Of a stretch of 30,570 nucleotides of DNA, positions 22,601 through 30,570 are shown one piece after another. The translations under genes and the position numbers were made by a program. The notes under the pieces are model-generated. The model was not told the origin of the DNA, searched no databases, and saw only the letters and a list, made by a program, of their open reading frames with translations. This DNA comes from Psilocybe azurescens (taxonomy: Eukaryota > Basidiomycota > Agaricomycetes > Agaricales > Agrocybaceae): positions 1 through 30,570 of the forward strand of contig JAJIRX010000258.1 in the NCBI GenBank assembly GCA_023853785.1. Direction: 5' to 3'. Numbering within the stretch: position 1 is the stretch's first letter; every line of letters begins with the position of its first letter.

Positions 22601-23343
22601 GCAAGCAAGCAGCGGATTGGAAGAAGCAGTCTATATGTTCGATATTAAATTCAGAATGTCATGTATGTGATTGTGATCTGTCTTACCTGTAGAAAATTTG
22701 ATACCAGGAGTTTCTGCATCCTGCCGTGAATTCGATGTTTTCCTGTTCCTGACCCAGGATAGCTTTGCCTCCTCCAACTTTTCCGCAATATCGTCCACTT
22801 TGCCTGAGACTTGACGTTTCATGGCAGTGACGGGCACCGCCGTGTACACAACTTTGCTGAGATCGGTCTGGATGCGGATACACTCGGCATGGTGGTGCCT
22901 CAGTGGAAATGCATTTGTAAGTGGAATTGTGTGTAGTTTCTCGAGTTCGACAGCTACGTTGGCAGCAAGAATATCCACAGCGGATTTGATCTCAGCAAAG
23001 ACGAGAAAGGAGGTTGCGAATAATTTGTTGACGGGAAGATTGTGGCTTGGAAGCCGGCGACACCGAGGAATTTTCGTCATTGTCGCCTGGTTGCGACCAG
23101 AGTCGATCACCTGGAGCCGACGATGGAGCAGGGATGGAATCGGAGACGGCCAGGGAGGCGAAATGTTGCCCGACTTTCTCGATTTCATCGTCAAGAACTT
23201 GCTTCAATCTTCAGCAAGTTTGTTGGCAAAAACGCCCCGATCCTTGTGCGGAGATGGTTGTTGTAGGTGCGAATGTCCAGCTCTACTCCACCTTCAACAA
23301 GCCCGCATTGGCTAGTGGAGCATGTGCACGTTCGAGTGGGCAT
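19650..23343 (-). CDS. Plavaka-type (EnSpm/CACTA-like) tnp2 transposase
   Basis: DNA transposase. A likely start is the ATG at 23343, opening with the cysteine motif CTCSTSQC; alternatively an ATG near 23563 spliced over an intron of about 210 bases. After an acidic linker come CRSFKNSLDLEADTVIYAVC with a CPNDKC pair (about 22420-22360), VYFNPITWLGRLLSRPG, and the tnp2 core: FSLSIDFFNPLGNK, CLNLPPDIRYKPENMFLAGV, IPGPNEPPLSVINHFLKPLV, CAIVCVVCDLPAARKTAGFA, HTHFCSIC (about 21985-21590), then FDPSRFVVVDAMHNLFLGLI (about 21420-21365). The helical C-terminal part includes KADQWRVLGTTLLPITL and YGPVHSWWTFPFERVIGMLQ (about 20490-20430). Stop at 19650-19652. Frame changes fall at the A-run 22187-22190, near 21428, and near 20540. 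Family call is firm. Confidence 0.88.
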
Positions 23344-23447
23344 TTCCTGTAGTTATATCGTCAATCAGAAAACATCTAACAGTCTGAGAGTGATCGAGTG
23401 ACTGACGAGAAACCGAGTCAGCTAGAAAGCGTTTATGGAACAAGAAC

Positions 23448-23469
23448 GTGTTCTGGGCACCCAGAACAC
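23448..23469. repeat. Palindrome P1
   Basis: Arms GTGTTCTGGG and CCCAGAACAC around a CA centre. It lies just upstream of, or within the first intron of, the tnp2 gene. Confidence 0.85.
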
Positions 23470-23607
23470 AGGGGACGGGGAGAAAGACGGGAAGGGTGTT
23501 CGCCTGTGGTCTCTTAAAGTAAGCATCGCGTCGACTTAGAGAACAATAACGCACTCACCATGGTGACCTTGTCGCACTCATTCACTCAACAAGTAGGCAC
23601 AAAAAGA

Positions 23608-23627
23608 AAACCTGGACACCCAGGTTT
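23608..23627. repeat. Palindrome P2
   Basis: Arms AAACCTGG and CCAGGTTT around ACAC; a shorter variant of the same CTGG..CCAG theme. Confidence 0.7.
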
Positions 23628-23635
23628 CCATTAGA

Positions 23636-23653
23636 GCGTTGCAAAGGCAACGC
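23636..23653. repeat. Short hairpin GCGTTGC/GCAACGC
   Basis: Seven-base arms with an AAAG loop, between P2 and P3. Confidence 0.6.
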
Positions 23654-23664
23654 AGAGTACAACG

Positions 23665-23716
23665 CTGTTCTGGGCACCCAGAACAACATTGAGTAAGAGT
23701 GGGTTAGAGAGAGCGG
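23665..23716 (+). repeat. Palindrome P3 with shared flank
   Basis: TGTTCTGGG/CCCAGAACA palindrome (23666-23685) followed by AACATTGAGTAAGAGTGGG and GAGAGAGCGG. The same 52-base unit occurs in the same orientation at 28721-28774. Confidence 0.85.
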
Positions 23717-23746
23717 ATTAGAGCAGGTTTCCCCGATAAGCGTGTC

Positions 23747-23828
23747 TGTTTGGCTTGAAGCCCCGTAACCAAACAATCACGCAATCAGTCACATTTGTTT
23801 GGCTTCAAACCCATAGCCAAACAATCAC
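23747..23828 (+). repeat. Two copies of a 33-34 base near-palindromic unit
   Basis: Copy 1 is 23747-23780 and copy 2 is 23796-23828. Each begins TGTTTGGCTT and ends CCAAACAATCAC, so the unit can fold on TTTGG/CCAAA. Confidence 0.8.
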
Positions 23829-23883
23829 ACACGCTCTACGATGACACGCGCTCTTATCGTCTCTAACGTCCACAATCCTTTCG

Positions 23884-23907
23884 AGTGTCCTGGGTGTCCA
23901 GGACACT
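23884..23907. repeat. Palindrome P4
   Basis: Arms AGTGTCCTGG and CCAGGACACT around GTGT. Confidence 0.85.
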
Positions 23908-23945
23908 ATCAACATCTCTTCAACTCAAGAACAATCTTCCTCAGA

Positions 23946-23967
23946 GTGTCCTGGGTGTCCAGGACAC
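23946..23967. repeat. Palindrome P5
   Basis: Arms GTGTCCTGG and CCAGGACAC around GTGT. It starts a unit of about 175 bases that is loosely repeated from P6 onward, with shared GCCTATTGTC near 24069 and 24243. Confidence 0.85.
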
Positions 23968-24120
23968 GCTACTTCAGACGATCTTAGCCTGATTCGTATC
24001 GTTGACATTTTGGTGGTCCATCTTCGATCGATTGCTAGTTATGCACTAGGTATGCACTCTTTCCCCAGCCTATTGTCACCACCTAACTGTCTCCCTTCTG
24101 CTTGAACTCAGGCCTACTCA

Positions 24121-24146
24121 GAGTGTTCTGGGTGCCCAGGACACTC
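24121..24146. repeat. Palindrome P6
   Basis: Arms GAGTGTTCTGGG and CCCAGGACACTC around TG, with one mismatch. Confidence 0.85.
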
Positions 24147-24257
24147 TGCCTTAGTCCACTGTCTCTGGCGTTTACTTTTTGTTGTCGCTATCATGGTCGA
24201 TCAACGATTCGGAATATTCTCTAGGTATATACAATTTTCTTTGCCTATTGTCGCTAT

Positions 24258-27200
24258 CTAATTGTCCGTCATGATTGCTGGTAGAACTATAGCGGGTTTT
24301 GGCTGGAGGTCAATTTTAGTACTCTCGCTCAGGCCAGCGTACCAAGTCGCGTCGTAGAAGTTCTCTGGCAATCCTGGAATCGCCCTCGAGCGGCTAATGA
24401 TCCCCCATCCTTACACGCTGCCTAGCCGGGTTCCCTGGCACAGGGTTGCCCAGCCCAGTCCTCTTGTTCATATCACGGTCGATGATTGTCAGGTACGGAA
24501 TCAATGCAGCGCTGCGCCACTGTCGGATCCTGATTGTGAATTTACGTTCTTCAGGTCCACTCTCGTCAGAAGACATGCCCTCCGCGGTCAGCATGTGTGC
24601 TACTTGGTACAGAAACTCCCAAGCAGGATCCGGCTCCTCCCCCTTTTGATTGTCGTTGGCGGTTTCGAGTCGGTTACTCGACAACTAGAATTGCATAAGT
24701 CTCCCAAAATGTAGAAAATCGAAAAACAAACCCACCCCACGGCGTCGTGTGTCCCGGCGCGACCTCGCCTTCTTACTTTTTTGATTTTCTCCACCCGTTC
24801 ACGAGTCTGCACTTCGTCTTCTCCTCTTTCGGCTTCGCCCTTTACAAACGCCTTGAGGATTGTGAAACGTTGTTTAACAGCGGCATAAGCGACTGGCTGG
24901 TCTTCGGATTGAAGGCTATGCTTCAACAAGAAGGACTGCATGAACTGGTTGACCAACTCCTCGTTCCATGGATGATTGTGTTTGACTTCGAAGCAGAAAT
25001 TCAGCGGAGCTAGGCTTGGACAGCTGACCGGATTTTTGTCAATTCGCGAATTTTTCGACAACATTCAGGAGAGGCGGTTTTGATGCCTAGGATCTGGTCA
25101 TCCTTCTTGATTCCAATAAGTGAATTCATGTGGAGCCGAACTGCTTTCTAGATAGATACGCATGGTGGGTTAGCCCACATTAAGATTTGAATGTGCTATG
25201 AACTTACCCCGATTATCTTAGATGGACTGTTAGAGGCTTTCGTAGCCGGTTGTTTCACCAGTGCTGAAGCGTGTTTCTGTCTTCTGGCTGGTGTCCGTGG
25301 TGCACTTGGCAATGCACCTGTGGTCGCCAAGACCGAAAGAACTGTTTTTGTAATTTCCTTGACTTCGCGCGAACGTCAACATTGCCGCGAATAATTTGTT
25401 GTCCAGGACTGTTGGAGGTAGAGCGGTGTTGCAGGCTCATTGTCACCATAGACAGCTTTCAGCCGGGGCCTGCCCCGCCCCGTGGACGTTGAATTTATAT
25501 GGTGGTGGGACACGATGAGGAAGCCCTTCATCGTCCTTTCAATGCGTCAGCATGACTATAAAATTAGGAACAGGATGGCTCACCTCGTTGTCATCGTCAT
25601 CGGATACGACATGGTCGAACTCTTCCCCGAGCTTTCATCAGCAACAGGAGCGCGAGCCTTGCCCTTGTCTTTGGAAGGGCTTTGTGGGTTTTCACCCATC
25701 ATTGCGTCGTCGTCTCCTTGCCGACCCTCTCCGGGCGCTAGATGAGACTGTCCGCTACTGGAGGCAGTATGCATGTCGAACATTGGAGTGGGAGTAAGTG
25801 TAACTGCGGTGCCGCTGTGGTGGACATGACCTGTGATACCGTGGTCGCGCGCTCTATTGGAGCAGGAGGCTGACCTTGTGGATGATTGTCCATATCTACA
25901 TCGCCTCCTTCCTGATGACTATGGCTGGATACCTGAGGAAGTTGCCCGCTGGTTGACGGGATAACACTCCGTAGTAGGAGTGGGGAATGGTAATCCTAGA
26001 TTGGTCAACGTAAGTTTGTGTTTTAAATATTTCGGAATATGAAGTCTTAAATACCTGATGGTGCATTTACAGTAGCGCGTGCATGTTCTTCTAAGCTGTC
26101 TCCCGTTCCCTTTCCAATACACAGCTTCTCATGATATTCGCGATTTCGCTCCTCCAACTCCTGCCGTTCCAGACGTTCCCTCTCAAACCGTGGGCTTCTG
26201 TCGCTTTCAACCTATCGGCACTGTCCTGGTTTACCTGACGTTCGAAATCGCTTCTCTTCTATCTTCCTGTATTCTTTGCGTTTTTCGAGCTGCGCTTCTG
26301 TCGCTTCCAACTTAGCAGCATGCTCTTTGTTTGACTGCTCCAAGGCCAATAACCCTCCAAGACTTCGTTGAAGTTGTCCTGGTGTTTGTCCATCTATTAT
26401 TATATGGTAAGTCTGATATACTCATCAGGCAGCAGTTTGATTACTCACTTTCTCCTTCATCCAGCGAATTTCTTTGTCCTTCAGGTCCAGCATCTGCCTT
26501 GTGGTAAAATCACTTTGCTCGATGACCCGTGTTTTGATCTATTATGAGGTGAGCCTTGTTAATCTAACAGCAGGAATGGTTAACTTACACATTCTGTGTC
26601 TTTTCCGTGTTTTGTAAATAAACCCCAGGTTCGTCATTGCGCCGCTTGACCAACGTGTCCGCTGAACCTTCCTGCCCAGGCCCTTTCCGCCTTCCGATCA
26701 ATATTGATGTAGGATGCGGTTTTAATGAATGCGAACGGTTTCAACGTGAATCTGGCTTCAACGTGAACGCTTCAACGTGAACGGCTTCGGTACCAGCGAC
26801 TGAGTCGATGGCTGAGGTATGTGTTCATATGTTGGCTCGATGTTTCTGTGAGGGCCATTGGCAAATTGCTGTTGAGGAAGCGGCGGGTGTATGTTGGAGG
26901 TTTGCGGCTTTGTTGCCTAGGAGAGGATCTACTTGACCTCGCTTTTGTCAAGGTTCATATCATTCGGATATGAGATGTGTTGTTGCTCGCTCCGTGGGGT
27001 GATGGGCAGTTCTTGATCCGGCAGACTGGTTTGGGTTGGTGGCTGTATCGACGGCCATGGCAGTTATGCCTGGGATAGCCTGGCTTGTTCCGGTACTGGA
27101 GGGTTCTATTGTTACTGGATTCACGCGGGGAGAATGAGTACTTGAGCAGGCTCTAAAGGATGGCTGGTCACGGGTATAAGTTTGGAGCGTTGTTGCACGG

Positions 27201-27353
27201 CACCAGGCCGATTCTGCAGATCAGTTAGCTCAAAATAACAACTTTACAGTTAATAAATAAAATATGCACTGCGTCAAAGTTATCCATTGAAACGTCTGCA
27301 TTGGGTTGAGGTTGGGGTTGAGGTTGTGTATTGAAGTTGAATAGGCTGAACAT
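24258..27353 (-). CDS. Long coiled-coil protein with transposon-associated C-terminal domain
   Basis: The start is the ATG at 27353, opening MFSLFNFN and a Gln-Pro repeat. A disordered Pro/Gln-rich region follows, with three short repeats encoded by TTCAACGTGAA units (26740-26781). Next are RRKGPGQEGSADTLVKRRND and a charged coiled coil (TTRQMLDLKDKEIRWMKEK; EQSNKEHAAKLEATEAQLEK; REYHEKLC; about 26520-26080). After a disordered segment come VRLHMNSLIGIKKDDQILGI (about 25150), NHPWNEELVNQFMQSF, AVKQRFTILKAFVKGEAERG and then AEGMSSDESGPEERKFTIRI and RQWRSAALIPYLTIIDRDMN (24590-24460). It ends with GLPENFYDATWYAGLSEST and a stop at 24258-24260. The GMSSDES..W region is a pattern I recognise in many mushroom genomes, often near transposons; its function is unknown. 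The exact exon map is uncertain and frame changes occur, for example at the C-run near 24403. Confidence 0.6.
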
Positions 27354-28023
27354 GTCAGAGTCGCTGGTGGCGTGTTGGCCACTCTAGGTCAATGAATTTA
27401 TTGAAAGTTGTTCGGCCACGGGCCGGGAGTGAATGTGATGCCCATGCGGGTATTTACTTATTGGTGATTAGTCCGCTTCAAAATGCACAGGTGCCATTAC
27501 TGAACTCCACTTCGCTCCATTTACTGAATTGTCTGACCCCACTAGCTCAAGTACTATGGCAACTGTATTGTTGAGCAGCTCATAAAGAGTCCAATACATG
27601 AACCTCGAAAATGCGCATCTACAATAGCTAAGTTCCGGTAGTATCTATCCTCTGTACTCAATGCTTGGAGTTTTGCTAATTGTTAAGTTCGATATGGCTT
27701 AGATGCTTAGACACGTTGAAATTATTGGAGTAAACTCATCATCGGTATGAACTGAATTCAATTGAGTGGCTGATGGTGGCGGGGTGCTAATTACGCCAGT
27801 AGGGTGCTCAGCACATCTACAATAGCTAATTAACTCCATTCACCAGTAGTATTCTCCAATTCTTATTTGAACAGGGCCTCTACTATGGCAACTTTATTGT
27901 TGAGTGGCTTGGAATAAATTTATTTCACTTGAATACCGGCTCACAACCAATCCAATACTTTTAAGAGATCGAAAACTCAAAGCTCCAATAACACTACTCC
28001 CTCCAATAGTAATCTGTGCTGCC
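27354..28023. other. Intergenic, no gene recognised
   Basis: Head-to-head interval between the minus-strand coiled-coil gene and the small plus-strand gene, so it should hold both promoters. AT-rich, with a repeated phrase (TACTATGGCAACT at 27552-27564 and 27883-27895, followed by TATTGTTGAG) showing that about 330 bases were partly duplicated. Confidence 0.5.
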
Positions 28024-28598
28024 ATGCCACATAAGAAGCCTATCCACAAGTCTCCGAAAGTGAGTACGACGATGGAGTGTCATACAGTCATACTTACAGT
28101 TATTAGGCAAAACATTATGCCTATACTGGTCGCTTTTCCGTCCACGACGTCGCAAAGCCATTTTTCTCCCTTTATTGCTCGGGATGATAATAGGACTACA
28201 TTACTTCAACAAACACATCAGATTTTCAAAGATCAAGTCGCAAATGCCAAGATTTACAACTTCGCTGTTACTCTCTTGGAAGGTAGCCAATCCCATCCCT
28301 TTCAGATATCGTGCAAGAAGCAGTTGATTGGACTGAAGAAGAACGAAGCACTCAGAAAGTTGGGGTGTGGAGAGGAGACCTCTATGTCCTAAGCGCATCG
28401 GTAAAGCGTAATCCTCTATATCCTGTTGATATGAGAGGTAAGGATGCAAAACGAGTTGCATATGTGGTTAAAAAGTAAGTACCAGCATAATACTACATTT
28501 TTGAAGACTTACCATGTCTATGGTCCAGGTTTCTTGCAGAAGTCGAGCAAGATTTGATTGGAGATGCACCGACAATGTTCCATTTTCGCAGATGGTGA
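28024..28598 (+). CDS. Small basic protein, unknown function
   Basis: Start ATG at 28024 (MPHKKPIHKSPK), intron 28060-28106 (GTGAGT..TTATTAG), then AKHYAYTGRFSVHDVAKPFF. The frame changes near 28160 to IARDDNRTTLLQQTHQIFKD and KKNEALRKLG. It changes again at GGGG 28362-28365 to WRGDLYVLSASVKRNPLYPV and DMRGKDAKRVAYVVKK. A second intron (donor GTAAGT at about 28474, acceptor near 28529) leads to FLAEVEQDLIGDAPTMFHFR and stop TGA at 28596-28598. The WRGD..V....VN/DMRGKDA core resembles short proteins common in mushroom genomes; I do not know a function. Its position beside the coiled-coil gene suggests a transposon passenger. Confidence 0.55.
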
Positions 28599-28720
28599 CC
28601 AGTAGGATGTTCTAAGAGGCCCTGGTGGTCACGTAGTAGCTCTCTTTAAGTTATATCAATGCAATCACCAAGTTTCAATGCAAAGAGATGATAATTCCAA
28701 TAAGAACACATATTACAATA

Positions 28721-28774
28721 CTGTTCTGGGCACCCAGAACAACATTGAGTGAGAGCGGGTTAGAGAGAGAGCGG
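28721..28774 (+). repeat. Palindrome P7 with shared flank
   Basis: Same unit as 23665-23716 in the same orientation: TGTTCTGGG/CCCAGAACA (28722-28741), then AACATTGAGTGAGAGCGGG and GAGAGAGAGCGG. The copies differ by two transitions and a GA insertion. Confidence 0.85.
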
Positions 28775-28868
28775 GTTAAAGCGGGTTGATTAGACAATGT
28801 TGACCAAGTTAGGTCACTTGATCAAAGCGTTGCCATGCAAGCACAACACACACGGAATCTCTTGATAT

Positions 28869-28922
28869 GTACTCTTTATTTCTCTTTGTTGTCGACAATA
28901 CAACAAGAGAAATAAGGAGTAC
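28869..28922. repeat. Inverted repeat (hairpin), about 23-bp arms
   Basis: GTACTCTTTATTTCTCTTTG pairs with CAAGAGAAATAAGGAGTAC across a short GTCGAC-containing loop, with one mismatch and one bulge. It could be a small transposon relic, or a terminator for the flanking convergent genes. Confidence 0.7.
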
Positions 28923-29015
28923 AGTTCAGTACCAGAAGGCATTGTAGAATCAGATGGATAGATAGTATTCAAATCAGCGACCTCAAAAAAAAAAATTTAA
29001 ATTTAAATAATTAAT

Positions 29016-29075
29016 ATTCAAAGCGTATCCAAACTATTCAAAGTGTATTCAAGCTATTCAAAGTGTATCCAAACT
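29016..29075 (+). repeat. Three tandem 20-base repeats
   Basis: Units ATTCAAAGYGTATYCAARCT at 29016, 29036 and 29056. The last unit encodes the final residues and stop of the WD40 gene on the minus strand. Confidence 0.9.
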
Positions 29076-30570
29076 ATTCCAACGATTCCACTCTGCTTGA
29101 TCATTCCACAACTCTTCATCATCATCATCATCCTGGACAATCATACCAACATGAACCCGCATATCATTTGGATCCCAGGTTGAATATCTGGCATTGCTGG
29201 TATGAACTTGTGGTTCAAAACCCGGTTTATCGTGGCATTCATAGTGCTTAAGGCACTTTGAGCCATCTTATCCCATAAATTAGCAAGAATAATAGAGTAA
29301 TTTTGTGCATACAAACCTTTAGTGAATATGGTAACCAGATTCCTGAAGACCAATACGCAATGATAAAAATGATAAAGAAATTCAGGACCATAATGATTGC
29401 TTGATGGTATACGTTATTTTGGGCCTGTTTTCTGGAACGTGGACTATTGAATGTAAGCATAGTTCTTGACAATAAGGAGTGAGCTTACTGGTTTTTCCAT
29501 ATCACAATATCAGAGCATTCAAGGAAGCGCCACTGGCTATAAGATGACAATCTTTGGTGGATGTTGTCTAATACAAGTCAATACCAGGCTTTTGGATAAA
29601 ACATTTGCACTCACGCATATGGTCTGTATTTCTGTATTTTTACCAGCTTGCTTTAATATCTGTTTCGGTTCAGGAGAGGACAAAGAAAATGTGTATATTT
29701 TGCCATGATCACTTCCACAGACCACAACTGACGATCCTTCAGCAAAAACACCATCTTTGATGCATCGTTTCTTTGTGAATATGGGAAAGCTATGTGAAGG
29801 TGATGAGCGTGGTAAATGGTATAGATCAAACCCTTTGCAAGATTCTCTATGAGAAGTAATTGCCCATCCAGGCTAATGTCAGCGCGGCCACTTCATAAGA
29901 GGTCAGCATTGACATATGATATCAAGAGTATCATGCTCACACTCCAGACTTCAAGACCTTCCGCCAGTCCTCCTCCCAGACTCGACATTTCGACAAATCC
30001 TGCCAAAGTTGAAAGAATAATAAATATGAATGTCTCATTAATTAAAGTATCGTCTTACATTTCCCCAGTTTCTAGAACAAAATTAAAAGCTTACGCCCGA
30101 GTCATAAAAGCGGACAGAGCTAGCTATGTAGGTATTTCCGTCGCTCTCCACATTGAAGGTCCAGAGCTGTAACATTGTCCCTATATCATCATAAGTCGCT
30201 GCCGCATTGTCTACAGAAAAGATCTCACCATTTCTTCCGACTTGTACAAGTAACATTGCCATGGTGACTACTGATAGCCAAACGTGATGTTTGAATATCG
30301 TAGTCTACTGCTTCAACAGGATCGCTAGAGCAAATACCCGTAGTGGCAATCTCAACCATCGCAGTCTTTGTTTCGAGTTAGTATATTTTCCCAAGTGTAG
30401 AGGCTAAATGCTTACATTCGTACGGTTCTGGCAGAAGATGATAAGAAAGCCACGCCCAGTTCCGAAGCTAGGTGTTGCAAATCTTCCTTGACTTTACCCC
30501 TAGCCAGACCAAACATGTAATCTGGCCCCATCGTTGACCAGGGTCCTCAAGGACTTCTTTGCATTTTCTA
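29058..30570 (-). CDS. WD40-repeat protein with C-terminal membrane helix (5' end outside window)
   Basis: Partial gene running off the right edge. Blocks in order: WGQITCLVWLGVKSRK with SFGTGRGFLIIFCQNRT (about 30540-30420); SDPVEAVDYDIQTSRLAISS and HHGN (about 30340-30270); VGRNGEIFSVDNAAATYDDI and MLQLWTFNV (about 30240-30150); DISLDGQLLLIENLAKGFDL with YHLPRSSPSHSFPI (about 29880-29790); and VVCGSDHGKIYTFSLSSPEP (about 29730-29680). These fit degenerate WD40 blades, which usually serve as protein-binding propellers. A hydrophobic segment (MVLNFFIIFIIAYWSSGIWL, about 29390-29330) and an acidic tail (DDDDDEELWNDQAEWNRWN) end at the stop 29058-29060. The whole resembles a WD40-plus-anchor family common in mushrooms, from memory. 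The frame changes near 30475, between the first two blocks. Confidence 0.7.

Larger units (their letters stand above)
19650..24146 (-). mobile_element. Plavaka-type DNA transposon, ends not determined
   Basis: Contains the tnp2 transposase and, upstream of it, a palindrome-dense region that resembles the subterminal repeat zones of EnSpm/CACTA relatives. I could not find matching terminal inverted repeats or a target duplication, so the span given is only the supported core. The element may extend to about 28.8 kb and include the two genes to the right, because a palindrome with matching flank recurs at 28721. Confidence 0.45.
28599..29057. other. Intergenic with repeats and hairpin
   Basis: No gene. 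It contains palindrome P7 with its flank (28721-28774), a hairpin (28869-28922), an A-run at 28985-28995 and the first copies of a 20-base tandem repeat. Confidence 0.6.

Noticed and set aside
23448..24146. CRISPR-like array
   Set aside because: Repeats are palindromic, unevenly spaced and few, and the DNA is fungal.

Overview
The window reads as genomic DNA of a mushroom-forming fungus (Agaricomycetes). Genes are split by many 45-60 base GT..AG introns with CTNAC-like branch points. The recognisable families are basidiomycete favourites: a seven-helix membrane protein, a DUF6699 protein, a WD40 protein with a C-terminal membrane anchor, a UstYa-like protein, a HET domain, and KDZ and Plavaka-type DNA transposases.

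Layout. 1-2367: host genes, a UstYa-like (DUF3328) gene on the plus strand and a one-helix membrane protein gene on the minus strand. 2368-11725: a complete KDZ (Kyakuja-Dileera-Zisupton) DNA transposon of 9358 bp. It has 693-bp terminal inverted repeats and a perfect 7-bp target duplication (GATCACT). It carries three minus-strand genes: the transposase and two passengers of unknown function. It sits about 60 bp upstream of the start codon of the membrane protein gene. 11733-19649: host genes, namely the seven-helix protein (13000-14242), a decayed HET-domain fragment (14433-14832) and a DUF6699 protein (16718-18588). An AT-rich stretch (about 19200-19610) follows. 19650-28598: a second transposon neighbourhood. 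It holds a Plavaka-type tnp2 transposase, a palindrome-dense control-like region (23448-24146), a long coiled-coil gene carrying a transposon-associated domain, and a small plus-strand gene. 29058-30570: the 3' part of a WD40 gene that runs off the window.

A recurring oddity affects nearly every gene, host and transposon alike. The protein reads correctly, moves to the neighbouring frame and carries on, usually at a run of 3-6 identical bases and usually as if one base were missing. Splice sites and motifs are otherwise well kept. I therefore think much of the apparent breakage is uncorrected homopolymer error in the assembly, though real decay cannot be excluded for individual genes. Coordinates below are spans that include introns and frame breaks.

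The strongest discovery candidates are the complete KDZ element with its two passenger genes, and the family of CTGGG/CCCAG-centred palindromes (seven copies) around the second transposon.
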